Below are positions 23,558 through 33,136 of a stretch of 33,136 nt of DNA, piece after piece. Location: positions 1-33,136 of the forward strand of contig JAICXO010000015.1 of assembly GCA_025980335.1 (NCBI GenBank), in the 5' to 3' direction. This stretch comes from Sphingomonas sp. Lineage in GTDB: Bacteria > Pseudomonadota > Alphaproteobacteria > Sphingomonadales > Sphingomonadaceae. Each line of letters begins with the position of its first letter. Position 1 is the stretch's first letter. The notes beneath the pieces are model-generated. The model did no database searches. It was given only the letters and a program-made list of their open reading frames with translations, and was not told the DNA's origin. Made by a program: the position numbers and the translations under genes.

Positions 23558-26432
23558 TGCGGCGCGGGTCGCCGTGTTCACCATCCCGTCGCACCGCTCG
23601 TTCGCCGATGCGCTCGCGGCCGGGCTGATCGCGCGCTTCGGCAAGGATCCGCTGGCCCTCGCGCGCGGGCGCGTGCTGCTGCCCAACAACCGCGCAGTGC
23701 GGGCGGTGACCGACGCGTTCGTTCGGGCGAGCGGCAAGGGGCTCCTGTTGCCGCGGCTGATCCCCGTGGGCGATCCGGAGATCGACGAGCGCATCGGCGG
23801 CGCGCTCGACCCCGTGGATTCGCCGCCCGTGCCGCCTGCGATCGACCCGACCGAGCGCCTGCTGAACCTGGCGAGCATCGTCGGTGCGGATGGCTCGGCC
23901 GAGGGACTGCGGCTCGCGGCCGATCTCGCGCGTACGCTCGACGCTTTGCTGATCGAGGAGATCGACCCGACGGCGCTCCGCGATGCCGTTGACGAGAGCA
24001 GCGACCTCGCGAGCCATTGGGAAAAGTCGCTGCTCAAGCTGCAGCTGATCTACGAAGCATGGCCCGAACTGCTTCGCGAGCGGGGCGCGATCGATCTCGC
24101 CGAGCGCCGCAATCGCGTACTGCATGCGCTTGCCGAGCGGTGGAAGAGCGATCCTCCTGCCGGCTTCACGGTAGCCGCGGGCATCACGACTGCCGCACCC
24201 GCGGTGGCGGCCGTGCTCAGACGGGTAGCGCACATGCCGGAGGGGATGGTGGTGCTTCCGGGGCTGTGGCTCGGAGATGTATTCCCGAAGAAGGAGTGGG
24301 ACGCGCTCGGGCCCGACGAGGACAAGCGCGGAGAAGCCACGCATCCGCAATATCATCTCAAGCTGTTGCTCGACCGAATCGGCGTCGCGCGCGACGAGGT
24401 GCGGCGCTGGCGCTGGTCGGGGCGTGCCGCATCGCCCCCGGCGCGGTCGCGGGCGGTGGCGAATGCGATGGCGGCGCCCGAATTCTCGCACAAATGGGAG
24501 ACGCTTCGCGCGGCCGAGCGGCGCCTGGGCGGAATTCGCGTCGCCGAGTTCCCCGACGCCGCAGCCGAGGCGCAGGCGGTCGCGCTTGCGCTGCGCGATG
24601 CCCTCGAGACTCCCGGCAAGACCGCTGCGCTCGTCACTCCGGACCGGCAGCTTGCAGGCCGCGTTTCGGCGTTGCTGCGGCGATGGGGAATCGAGGCGGA
24701 CGACAGCGCGGGCAAACCGCTCTCGCACGCGGCGACCGGAACCCTGCTCCTTGGCATTGCCGCAGCCGCCGCCGAAGAGCTTGCGCCGGTGCCGGTTCTG
24801 GCGCTGCTCAAGCATCCGCTCGTCGGCGCGGAGGCCGAGCAGAGACCGGAATGGCTCGAGCAGGTTCGGACGCTCGACAGGGCATTGCGCGGTCCGCGTC
24901 CGCCTGCCGGTTTGGCCGGGCTCGACGCGCTCTTTGCCGAGAAGGACGCGGTGCGCGCTTGGGCAGCAGTTCGTGAGCGCCTTTCAGGCCTCGACGGGGT
25001 GCTCCGCCAACCGATCTCGCTTTCGCGGTTCGCGACGCTCCTCGGGCAGGCTGCGACGGCGCTTGCCGACGATCGGGCATGGCGCGGACCGGATGGCCGG
25101 ATGGCGGCGGAGCTGCTCGCGGAGCTGCAATCCTCCGAATCCGCCGCGCGACTGAACGTCACTGCCGCCGACGCTGTGCCGCTGCTGCGGCAGCTGCTCG
25201 ACGATCGCGCGGTTCGGCCGCCCTATGGCGGGCACCCGCGCATCTTCATCTGGGGCCTCCTCGAAGCGCGGCTCCAGCGGGCCGACCTGTTGGTGCTCGG
25301 CGGGCTCAACGAGGGGGTGTGGCCGTCGCTCCCGGCGCCCGATCCGTGGCTTCCGCCGAAGATTCGCGCGACGCTCGGGATGCCGACGCTCGAGTTCCGG
25401 ATCGGGCTTGCCGCGCACGATTTCGCGAGCGCGCTCGGGGCACCCGAAGTGCTGATCACCCGGGCGAGGCGCGACAGCCGCTCGCCGACGATCGCATCGC
25501 GATTTCTGCTCCGCCTCGACGCGATCAGCGGTGGGCTTCCGCGCGACCTCACGCTCGAGCGGCTGACCCGTGCGCTCGACGATCCGGGAGCGCCTAAGCC
25601 CGTCGACCGGCCTGCACCCGCGCCGGGTGCCGAAGAGCGGCCGAAGGAGATCTGGGTAACGGAGGTCGACCGGTTGAAGGCGGACCCCTTCGCTTTTTAT
25701 GCGAGCGCGATCCTTCGGCTGCGCATGCTCGACCCGCTCGATGCCGATTATTCGGCGCGATGGAAGGGCGACGAAGTCCACAAGGTGTTCGAGGCGTGGC
25801 TCAAGCACGACAATTGCGATCCCGACAAGCTCCGCGCGCGGGCCGAGCGGCTGCTTGCCGATGAGGCGGTTCACCCGATGCTCCGCGCGCTGTGGGCGCC
25901 GCGGCTGCTCGAGGCGATCGACTGGATCGCCGATCTGGAAAGGAAGAACCAGGCGGAGGGACGCAATCCGCTTCGCGCGGAGATTACCGGCGAGTCTCCG
26001 CTCGCAGGCATCCTCGTCCATGGCCGCGCGGATCGGATCGATTCCTTGCCAGATGGCGGGCTGGCGATCGTCGATTACAAGACGGGCAAGCCACCGACGA
26101 AGAAGGCGATCGAGGCGGGATTCGCGCTGCAGCTCGGGCTTCTGGGCCTGATCGGCCGAGCGGGCGGGTTCGAGGGCGTCAGCGGCGAGCCGGAAGTGTT
26201 CGAATATTGGTCGCTTATCCGCGACCGCGACAAGTTCGGGAAATGCGTGCGCGCCGACAAGGACATGAGCGAAGGCGAGTTCCTCGATCGCGCCTATCGG
26301 ACCTTCGCTGACGCCGCCGAAAAATGGCTGAACGGGACCGAGCCGTTCACGGCCAAGCTCAATCCCGCTTACGCGCCCTACGGCGACTACGACCAGCTGA
26401 TGCGGCTGGAGGAATGGTACGGGCGGAAGTGA
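23550..26432 (+). CDS. addB: Double-strand break repair protein AddB
   Basis: This 960-residue subunit pairs with AddA in the RecBCD-like helicase-nuclease that resects broken DNA ends for RecA. The N-terminal half is a degenerate helicase fold (FTIPSHRSFADALAAGL, with no Walker A, as usual in alphaproteobacterial AddB). Motif-like blocks include LVLGGLNEGVWPSLPAPDPW. The C-terminal nuclease domain has Asp828 (GRADRID) and Asp842-Tyr843-Lys844 (IVDYKTGK). I see no iron-sulphur cysteine set like that of Bacillus AddB. It starts inside the last codons of murU and ends 355 bp before addA, an unusually wide gap for this pair. Confidence 0.95.
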   Translation: MSDAARVAVFTIPSHRSFADALAAGLIARFGKDPLALARGRVLLPNNRAVRAVTDAFVRASGKGLLLPRLIPVGDPEIDERIGGALDPVDSPPVPPAIDPTERLLNLASIVGADGSAEGLRLAADLARTLDALLIEEIDPTALRDAVDESSDLASHWEKSLLKLQLIYEAWPELLRERGAIDLAERRNRVLHALAERWKSDPPAGFTVAAGITTAAPAVAAVLRRVAHMPEGMVVLPGLWLGDVFPKKEWDALGPDEDKRGEATHPQYHLKLLLDRIGVARDEVRRWRWSGRAASPPARSRAVANAMAAPEFSHKWETLRAAERRLGGIRVAEFPDAAAEAQAVALALRDALETPGKTAALVTPDRQLAGRVSALLRRWGIEADDSAGKPLSHAATGTLLLGIAAAAAEELAPVPVLALLKHPLVGAEAEQRPEWLEQVRTLDRALRGPRPPAGLAGLDALFAEKDAVRAWAAVRERLSGLDGVLRQPISLSRFATLLGQAATALADDRAWRGPDGRMAAELLAELQSSESAARLNVTAADAVPLLRQLLDDRAVRPPYGGHPRIFIWGLLEARLQRADLLVLGGLNEGVWPSLPAPDPWLPPKIRATLGMPTLEFRIGLAAHDFASALGAPEVLITRARRDSRSPTIASRFLLRLDAISGGLPRDLTLERLTRALDDPGAPKPVDRPAPAPGAEERPKEIWVTEVDRLKADPFAFYASAILRLRMLDPLDADYSARWKGDEVHKVFEAWLKHDNCDPDKLRARAERLLADEAVHPMLRALWAPRLLEAIDWIADLERKNQAEGRNPLRAEITGESPLAGILVHGRADRIDSLPDGGLAIVDYKTGKPPTKKAIEAGFALQLGLLGLIGRAGGFEGVSGEPEVFEYWSLIRDRDKFGKCVRADKDMSEGEFLDRAYRTFADAAEKWLNGTEPFTAKLNPAYAPYGDYDQLMRLEEWYGRK

Positions 26433-26473
26433 TGCGTCAGAGTGAACGGCTCGAGACAGGCAACACATATTTG

Positions 26474-26604
26474 AGCCCTCCCCCTTGTGGGGAGGGTTGG
26501 GTGGGGGCGCGGCATCGGCGTGAGCCTATGACGCCGGCAAGAGAGTCCTTTCGGCCGCAGACGCGGCCGGCCCCCTGCCAACCTCCCCCACAAGGGGGGA
26601 GGCT
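26474..26604. repeat. Palindromic element with ~33-bp imperfect terminal inverted repeats, addB-addA gap
   Basis: The left end (agccctcccccttgtggg... from 26474) and the reverse complement of the right end (agcctccccccttgtggg... to 26604) match over about 33 bases with a handful of differences. Each arm is itself nearly a hairpin (ctcccc...ggggag). The core holds ggccgc/gcggcc (26553-26568). This ~131-bp element recalls miniature inverted-repeat or REP-type elements of sphingomonads and shares its cctcccc...ggggagg end style with the element in the RM gene. No transposase is present. It ends 2 bp from the stop codon of the 46-codon gene. Confidence 0.75.
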
Positions 26605-26605
26605 T

Positions 26606-26746
26606 TCAGCGGCTAGGCTTCTTCTTGACCTTGGAGGCGTAGAGGAGGGCGGCGACGATCGCGGCGGAGCCGATCCCGACCGCGACTCCCGCCTTCACCA
26701 GCTTCGCCCGGCGCTCTTCGTTCGCTCTGTCGTCTTCGTCGCTCAT
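26606..26746 (-). CDS. 46-residue single-pass membrane protein encoded antisense between addB and addA
   Basis: The minus strand reads 47 codons from ATG 26746 to TGA 26606. The product has a charged, acidic-then-basic N-terminus (MSDEDDRANEERRAK), a Gly/Ala-rich membrane helix (about residues 18-37, AGVAVGIGSAAIVAALLYAS) and a basic tail (KVKKKPSR). gaagg lies 5 bp before the ATG. The positive-inside pattern is basic on both sides, so topology is unclear. Its size, ribosome site and clean helix argue for a true gene. It is divergent from addA (41 bp between starts) and faces the end of addB across the palindromic element. Function unknown. Confidence 0.7.
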   Translation of the reverse strand: MSDEDDRANEERRAKLVKAGVAVGIGSAAIVAALLYASKVKKKPSR

Positions 26747-26787
26747 GAGCCTTCATCTATGGCGTTCGGCGCCGGTTTGGAAGCGGC

Positions 26788-29700
26788 ATGAGCGGGCGGC
26801 TCAAAACGCTCCCCGAGCTCAAGGGCGAGCAGGCGCTTGCGGTCGACCCGGCTGTCCATGCCGCTGTGTCGGCGTCCGCCGGCAGCGGCAAGACGCAGGT
26901 GCTGACGGCGCGCGTGCTTCGACTGCTGCTGAAGGGAGCGCGGCCCGAATCGATCCTGTGCCTGACCTTCACCAAGGCGGCAGCGGCGGAAATGGCGAAC
27001 CGCATCGGTCAGCGGCTTGCCGCCTGGGTGCGGCTCAAGGACAGCGAGTTGGCGCTGGATCTCCTTCACCTCGGCGAATCGAACGATCCTCGAACCCGGG
27101 AACGCGCGCGGCAGCTGTTCGCGCGGGTGCTCGATTGCCCCGGCGGGCTCAAGATCCAGACGATCCATGCGTTCGCTCAGTCATTGCTCGCGGCGTTTCC
27201 TGCGGAGGCGGGGATTACGCCCGGATTCCAGCCGATCGAGGGCAGGGCGGAGCAGGAGCTGGTGCGGCGAACGCTGGCCGAGTTGATGGCGGACGCCGAA
27301 GCGCAGGGCGATGAGGGGCTGATCGCCGACGTCCAGTGCCTCAGCCGACGGTTGGGCGAGGGCGGGGCGGTCGAATATCTCCAGGCCTGCGCCCGACGAG
27401 CGGAAGCATTGGCCTCGCTCGGGCCGGGCGATGGCATCGAGCCGCTCGTCCGTCAGCTGATGAAATTGCCCGAGGGTTCGGTCGAGGAATATCTCGCTGG
27501 TCAATGCGCCGACGACGGGTTCGACTGCGACCTGCTGCGCGCGATCGCGAACGCGAACCGCAGCTGGGGTACCACGACGGGCCACGGCATCGTCGAGGAT
27601 ATCGAGGAGTGGCTGTCGCTGCCGGCTGCCGAACGCGCGGCATCGCTGCCGGCGCTTTCGCTGGTGGTCTTTACCGGTAAGGGCGAGCTCAGGAAGACGT
27701 CGGCAGGCCAGCTCAAGGCCGATGCGGATTACGACCGGCATGTCGAGCGGCTCGCGAACAAGATCGCCGAGCTGCTGACGGTCCAGCGCGCATCGAAGCT
27801 GGCGGCGGACATGGCTGCGGGATTGCGTGCGGGCCAGGCGTTTGCCGCAGCCTATACGCGCGCCAAGCGGGCTGCCGGCGTTGCCGACTTCAACGACCTC
27901 ATCGATTGGACCCGCCAGCTGCTCGCCACGCCCGGAATGGGCGACTGGGTACGGTACAAGCTCGACCGCGAGGTCGACCATGTGCTGGTCGACGAGGCCC
28001 AAGACACCAACGCGGCGCAGTGGGAAATCATCGAGAGCATCGTCGAGGAATATTTCACCGGCTCGAGCGAGGCCGACCAGCGGCGGCGCACCCTTTTCAT
28101 GGTCGGCGACTTCAAGCAGGCGATCTACGGGTTTCAGGGGACCGATCCGCAGCGGTTCCGCGAGGCGCGCGCGCATTTCAAGCGGCGCTCGGAAGAGCTG
28201 GGCGAATCCGACGCCGCAACCGAATTCCGCGACCTTTCGATCGCCGCCAGTTATCGCTCGGCGCAATCGGTTCTGGAGGTCGTCGATGCGGTGATCGACA
28301 CGCTGGGACCGCCGGAGCTTGGGCTTGGCGCACGTCCGCCGCGCCACGCCGCATTCCACGCCGACCGGTCCGGTCAGGTGGAGCTGTGGCAACCATTCGC
28401 GCCAGAGTTCGACGAGGATTCCGAGGAAGGCGAGGAGAGTTGGGTCAGCATCCGCGCGCGGCAATATGCCGATGCGCTTGCCGAACGGATCCGCGACCTC
28501 GTCCAGGAGGCGCCGTATCTGCCTTCGACGAAGCGGCCGCTGACCCCGGGCGACGTCCTCGTGCTCGTCCGCAGCCGAAGCGAGCTGGCGTCGCTGATCG
28601 TCGCGCGACTGTTCTCGGCCGGCGTGCCGGTGGCCGGGGTGGACCGGCTTCACCTTCACGAGCCGCTGGCCGTCCAGGACCTTCTCGCCGCCGTTAAGTT
28701 CGCGGTTCAGCCGAACGACGATCTGAGCCTTGCCTGCCTGCTGGTTTCGCCGCTCGTCGGCTGGGATCAGGAGCAGCTGCGGACGCTTGCGTACGGTCGC
28801 AAGGGGAGGCTCTGGCCCGAGCTCCGGCGGAGGTCGGATGAGGATGGCGCGTTCCGTGCTGCGCACGAGGCGCTTTCCGAGTTGCTGCGGATTGCCGATT
28901 TCACCACGCCCGCGGTGTTCCTGGAGACGATCCTGTCGGGGCCGATGCAGGGGAGGCGCAAGCTTTACGGCCGGCTCGGGATGGCCGCCCGCGATCCGAT
29001 CGACGAGTTGCTCAACAGCGCGCTGGAGTTCGAGCGCAACGAAACCGCGTCGCTCGACCGCTTTCTCGCCTGGTTTTCGCGCGGGACCGTCGACGTGCAG
29101 CGCGATCCCGGACGGCCGGCGAACGAAGTGCGGGTGATGACCGTTCACGGCGCCAAGGGCCTCGAAGCGCCGGTCGTCATCCTCGCCGACGCGACCGCCG
29201 ATCCGGCGCGGCTCGGGCGCACGCCGCTCACCCTCGATTTCGAGGTTCAATCGGGCTCTGTCGCCCCGTTGCTGAGGCCCAAGAAGGACGAGCGCTGCTG
29301 GCCGTTCGAGGAGATGATCGTCGCTCAGGAGAAGCGCGACTTAGAGGAGCATTGGCGGCTCCTGTACGTCGCACTGACGCGCGCCGCAGACCGGCTGATC
29401 GTGAGCGGCGTGGCGCCGAAGCCGAAGAAGGACGGCTCCGAGGCGCGGCCGGCCAATTGCTGGCACGTCGCGGTCGAGCGCGCGCTGACGTCGCTCAATG
29501 CCGACGCCGCGGATCACGGCAAGTGGGGCTCGGGCCTGAGATACGGCGCGGCGGCCGCCGGCAAGGCAAAGGCGAAGAAGGAGAAGGCCGGACTCTCGCC
29601 CGTTGCAGTGCCCGCGTGGGCGACGAGCCCGGCGCCGCCCGAAGCGCGGCCGCCGCGGCCGCTCGCTCCGTCGGCGATCGCGGCGGATGACGAAAGTGCT

Positions 29701-30195
29701 CCTCCGCCGAGCGAGGCGATGCGCGCCGCGGCGCAACGCGGCACCTGGATCCACCAGCTGCTCGAGCGCCTGCCCGGTATCGAGCCTGCGAAGCGCGCGG
29801 CGGCCGCGGACCGCTGGCTCGAGCGCTCAGCAGGCGTGGCCGATGCTTCCGCACGGGCGGAGATCGTAAAGCAGGTTTGCGGCGTTCTGGGCGATGCGCG
29901 TTTCTCCGACCTGTTCGGCACCGCCTCGGTCGGCGAGGCGCCGCTCGCCGCGACGCTGCCGGATGGCCGCGTGATTGCCGGCACGGTCGACCGGCTGCTG
30001 ATCGAGGACCGGCGGATTTCGGTAATCGACTTCAAAACGGGGCGGGTGCCGGCCAGCGGCACCGACATTCCGAATTCGCATCGCGCGCAGATGACCGCCT
30101 ATACCGAGGCGCTCCGGGTGATCTTCCCCGGCCGGCAGGTCCGCGCTGCCTTACTCTACACGGCAGGGCCGAAGCTGATCGAGTTGCCGGGTTGA
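26788..30195 (+). CDS. addA: Double-strand break repair helicase-nuclease AddA
   Basis: This 1135-residue UvrD-family 3'-5' helicase with a C-terminal nuclease is the AddB partner. Walker A is SASAGSGKT (Lys35), followed by [12 protein letters not shown] (motif Ia), Walker B LVDEAQD (Asp402-Glu403), [10 protein letters not shown] (motif III), [11 protein letters not shown] (motif V) and [11 protein letters not shown] (motif VI). The nuclease motif is Asp1068 (GTVDRLL) plus Asp1081-Phe-Lys1083 (VIDFKTGR). The insert at ~940-980, rich in Ala, Pro and Lys, is a linker between helicase and nuclease. ATG 26788 has ggaag ~7 bp upstream. trxA follows after 56 bp. Confidence 0.96.
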   Translation: MSGRLKTLPELKGEQALAVDPAVHAAVSASAGSGKTQVLTARVLRLLLKGARPESILCLTFTKAAAAEMANRIGQRLAAWVRLKDSELALDLLHLGESNDPRTRERARQLFARVLDCPGGLKIQTIHAFAQSLLAAFPAEAGITPGFQPIEGRAEQELVRRTLAELMADAEAQGDEGLIADVQCLSRRLGEGGAVEYLQACARRAEALASLGPGDGIEPLVRQLMKLPEGSVEEYLAGQCADDGFDCDLLRAIANANRSWGTTTGHGIVEDIEEWLSLPAAERAASLPALSLVVFTGKGELRKTSAGQLKADADYDRHVERLANKIAELLTVQRASKLAADMAAGLRAGQAFAAAYTRAKRAAGVADFNDLIDWTRQLLATPGMGDWVRYKLDREVDHVLVDEAQDTNAAQWEIIESIVEEYFTGSSEADQRRRTLFMVGDFKQAIYGFQGTDPQRFREARAHFKRRSEELGESDAATEFRDLSIAASYRSAQSVLEVVDAVIDTLGPPELGLGARPPRHAAFHADRSGQVELWQPFAPEFDEDSEEGEESWVSIRARQYADALAERIRDLVQEAPYLPSTKRPLTPGDVLVLVRSRSELASLIVARLFSAGVPVAGVDRLHLHEPLAVQDLLAAVKFAVQPNDDLSLACLLVSPLVGWDQEQLRTLAYGRKGRLWPELRRRSDEDGAFRAAHEALSELLRIADFTTPAVFLETILSGPMQGRRKLYGRLGMAARDPIDELLNSALEFERNETASLDRFLAWFSRGTVDVQRDPGRPANEVRVMTVHGAKGLEAPVVILADATADPARLGRTPLTLDFEVQSGSVAPLLRPKKDERCWPFEEMIVAQEKRDLEEHWRLLYVALTRAADRLIVSGVAPKPKKDGSEARPANCWHVAVERALTSLNADAADHGKWGSGLRYGAAAAGKAKAKKEKAGLSPVAVPAWATSPAPPEARPPRPLAPSAIAADDESAPPPSEAMRAAAQRGTWIHQLLERLPGIEPAKRAAAADRWLERSAGVADASARAEIVKQVCGVLGDARFSDLFGTASVGEAPLAATLPDGRVIAGTVDRLLIEDRRISVIDFKTGRVPASGTDIPNSHRAQMTAYTEALRVIFPGRQVRAALLYTAGPKLIELPG

Positions 30196-30251
30196 GAGCG
30201 GGCAATCGAACGCCCATATCCCCGTTAACGATTGCAGGAGATTCGCCCGCC

Positions 30252-30599
30252 ATGACTACCAAGACCGTCACCGACCAGAGCTTTTCAACCGACGTTCTCG
30301 GCGCAGACGGGCCAGTGCTGGTCGATTTCTGGGCCGAATGGTGCGGGCCATGCCGGATGATTGCCCCGGCGCTCGAGGAGATCGCCAACGATCTCGGCGA
30401 TAAGCTGACGATCGCCAAGCTCAACATCGACGAGAATCCCGACACGCCCGGACGCTACGGCGTGCGCGGAATCCCGACCATGCTGCTGTTCAAGGGCGGC
30501 CAGCCGGTCGCGCAGAAGGTCGGCGCGGCTCCGAGGAGCCAGATTCAGCAGTGGGTGGAGAGCAATCTCGGCGCGTCGGCGCAGTCGAACGCCGGCTGA
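30252..30599 (+). CDS. trxA: Thioredoxin 1
   Basis: This 115-residue cytoplasmic thioredoxin has active-site WCGPC (Cys31, Cys34) after VDFWAE, Asp25 as the buried acid, and the cis-Pro loop [12 protein letters not shown]. It donates electrons to ribonucleotide reductase, peroxiredoxins and methionine sulfoxide reductase. ATG 30252 is preceded by caggag at a rather long 11-base spacing. It is the last plus-strand gene of the run, and its stop is directly followed by the stop of the convergent GFA gene with no spacer, so no terminator fits between them. Confidence 0.97.
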   Translation: MTTKTVTDQSFSTDVLGADGPVLVDFWAEWCGPCRMIAPALEEIANDLGDKLTIAKLNIDENPDTPGRYGVRGIPTMLLFKGGQPVAQKVGAAPRSQIQQWVESNLGASAQSNAG

Positions 30600-31040
30600 T
30601 TACTCCGGCGGTTCGGTTCCTTCGAGGCCGCGCGTATCAGGGCGGAACTTCTCGTGGCGCGGGAGCTCGTCCTTGGGCTCGATCCACGCGATCCTGCTTC
30701 CCCAGAAGATGTGAAAGCCGGGCGCGACCGCATCGGGGTTGTCGAGCGTCGCGACGCTGAAATCCACCGTTTCGGGCTGATGGTCGGCCTTCATCAGGAA
30801 CGGCGTCCCGCACGCGCCGCAGAACTCGCGGTGGCCGAAGCTCGAGGAGGCGACGGACTTCACCTTGTCCGCGCCGCTGGTCCACACGAAATCGCGCTCC
30901 GGCACGGTCGCGAACACCATCGCCGGAGCGCCGCTGCTGAGCTGGCAGGTTCGGCAGTGGCACCAGCCGCAATCGAACGGGTCGCTCGCGAGCGCGTAGC
31001 GCACTGCGCCGCACATGCATCCGCCGGTCATTGCCGCCAT
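30600..31040 (-). CDS. GFA (glutathione-dependent formaldehyde-activating)/CENP-V family zinc protein
   Basis: This 146-residue protein has the family's zinc cysteine groups: GGCMCGAVRY (Cys8, Cys10), CGWCHCRTCQ (Cys27, Cys29, Cys32) and FCGACGTP. Members bind structural and catalytic-type zinc; formaldehyde-glutathione adduct chemistry was shown for Gfa of Paracoccus, but many paralogues have no known substrate. ATG 31040 has AAGGGA 9-14 bp upstream; Met4 lacks one. It is convergent with trxA and divergent from secA (123 bp). Its opening and cysteine set place it firmly in the family, but function is uncertain. Confidence 0.93.
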   Translation of the reverse strand: MAAMTGGCMCGAVRYALASDPFDCGWCHCRTCQLSSGAPAMVFATVPERDFVWTSGADKVKSVASSSFGHREFCGACGTPFLMKADHQPETVDFSVATLDNPDAVAPGFHIFWGSRIAWIEPKDELPRHEKFRPDTRGLEGTEPPE

Positions 31041-31059
31041 TTGTTCACGGTCCCTTTAA

Positions 31060-31088
31060 TTGACTAGCGCTAGGGCGCTCCTTACATC
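31060..31088 (+). promoter_or_regulatory. Candidate housekeeping sigma promoter of secA
   Basis: TTGACT (31060-31065), a 17-base spacer and TACATC (31083-31088) give a good -35 and a fair -10. Transcription would begin near 31095, leaving a leader of about 70 bases. A perfect 10-bp palindrome, ctagcgctag (31064-31073), overlaps the -35 end and spacer and could bind a regulator or be chance. Confidence 0.5.
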
Positions 31089-31163
31089 GCCCGCGACACT
31101 TTCCCAGAGCGTCGGCGAGAGGTTTCCTTGCGTTTCGTGCGCCCGGGTTTTTGAGGAATTTCC

Positions 31164-33136
<1,973 letters not shown>

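Larger units (their letters stand above)
26433..26787. other. Enlarged addB-addA gap
   Basis: This 355-bp gap interrupts an otherwise tightly packed plus-strand run. It holds a ~40-bp non-repeat lead (26433-26473), the palindromic element, the antisense 46-codon gene and 41 bp shared by the divergent starts of that gene and addA. I see no confident promoter for addA in it, though the small gene and addA would have to share that short region if both start here. Confidence 0.7.

Noticed and set aside
27181-29250. A 689-codon minus-strand frame inside addA
   Set aside because: Same reason: antisense of a complete helicase with all motifs in the sense frame.

Overview
The window looks like chromosomal sequence of an alphaproteobacterium, most likely of the order Sphingomonadales. 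It is high-GC with long antisense shadow frames. It encodes a sphingomonad-style outer-membrane TonB-dependent receptor, a DivL-type pseudo-kinase with tyrosine in place of the phospho-acceptor histidine, and an alphaproteobacterial AddB/AddA pair. It also carries the short palindromic repeats that I associate with Sphingomonas genomes. This assignment is inference from gene content; there is no rRNA or tRNA here to anchor it.

Layout. 1-5.0 kb: the 3' part of an S9 (DPP-IV-like) peptidase (+) converges on a DUF2189 membrane protein and a membrane-anchored M28 metallopeptidase (both -). 5.0-10.4 kb: asd (+), a PKHD-type 2OG-Fe(II) hydroxylase coupled to a sulfotransferase-like P-loop protein (-), an alpha/beta hydrolase (+), a small Ser/Gly-rich membrane protein (-), a Prx5-type peroxiredoxin (-) and a YqgE/AlgH protein (+). 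10.6-13.8 kb: a large single-chain MmeI-like restriction-modification enzyme (-) carrying two in-frame repeat-derived insertions. 14.0-15.5 kb: ahcY behind an ArsR/SahR-like palindromic operator. 15.7-18.9 kb: a TonB-dependent receptor closed by a strong intrinsic terminator. 19.0-30.6 kb: a long plus-strand run divL-tsaE-amgK-murU-addB-addA-trxA. Its first five genes overlap by 4-8 bases; a 355-bp gap before addA holds a palindromic element and a 46-codon membrane-protein gene on the opposite strand. 30.6-33.1 kb: a GFA-family protein (-), then secA (+), which runs off the window.

How the genes work together. Most are housekeeping: lysine/threonine/methionine precursor supply (asd), the activated methyl cycle (ahcY), peptidoglycan-sugar recycling (amgK, murU), t6A tRNA modification (tsaE), double-strand-break repair (addAB), thiol redox (trxA, peroxiredoxin), protein export (secA) and cell-cycle polarity signalling (divL). 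Putting a cell-cycle regulator, wall recycling and recombination repair in one transcriptional run is the main organisational feature.

I did not find a clear new multi-gene defence or biosynthetic system. The most unusual signals are a 192-194-bp nested palindromic element that is translated in frame inside the methyltransferase domain, a second short repeat translated near the same protein's C terminus, and the small gene hidden between addB and addA.
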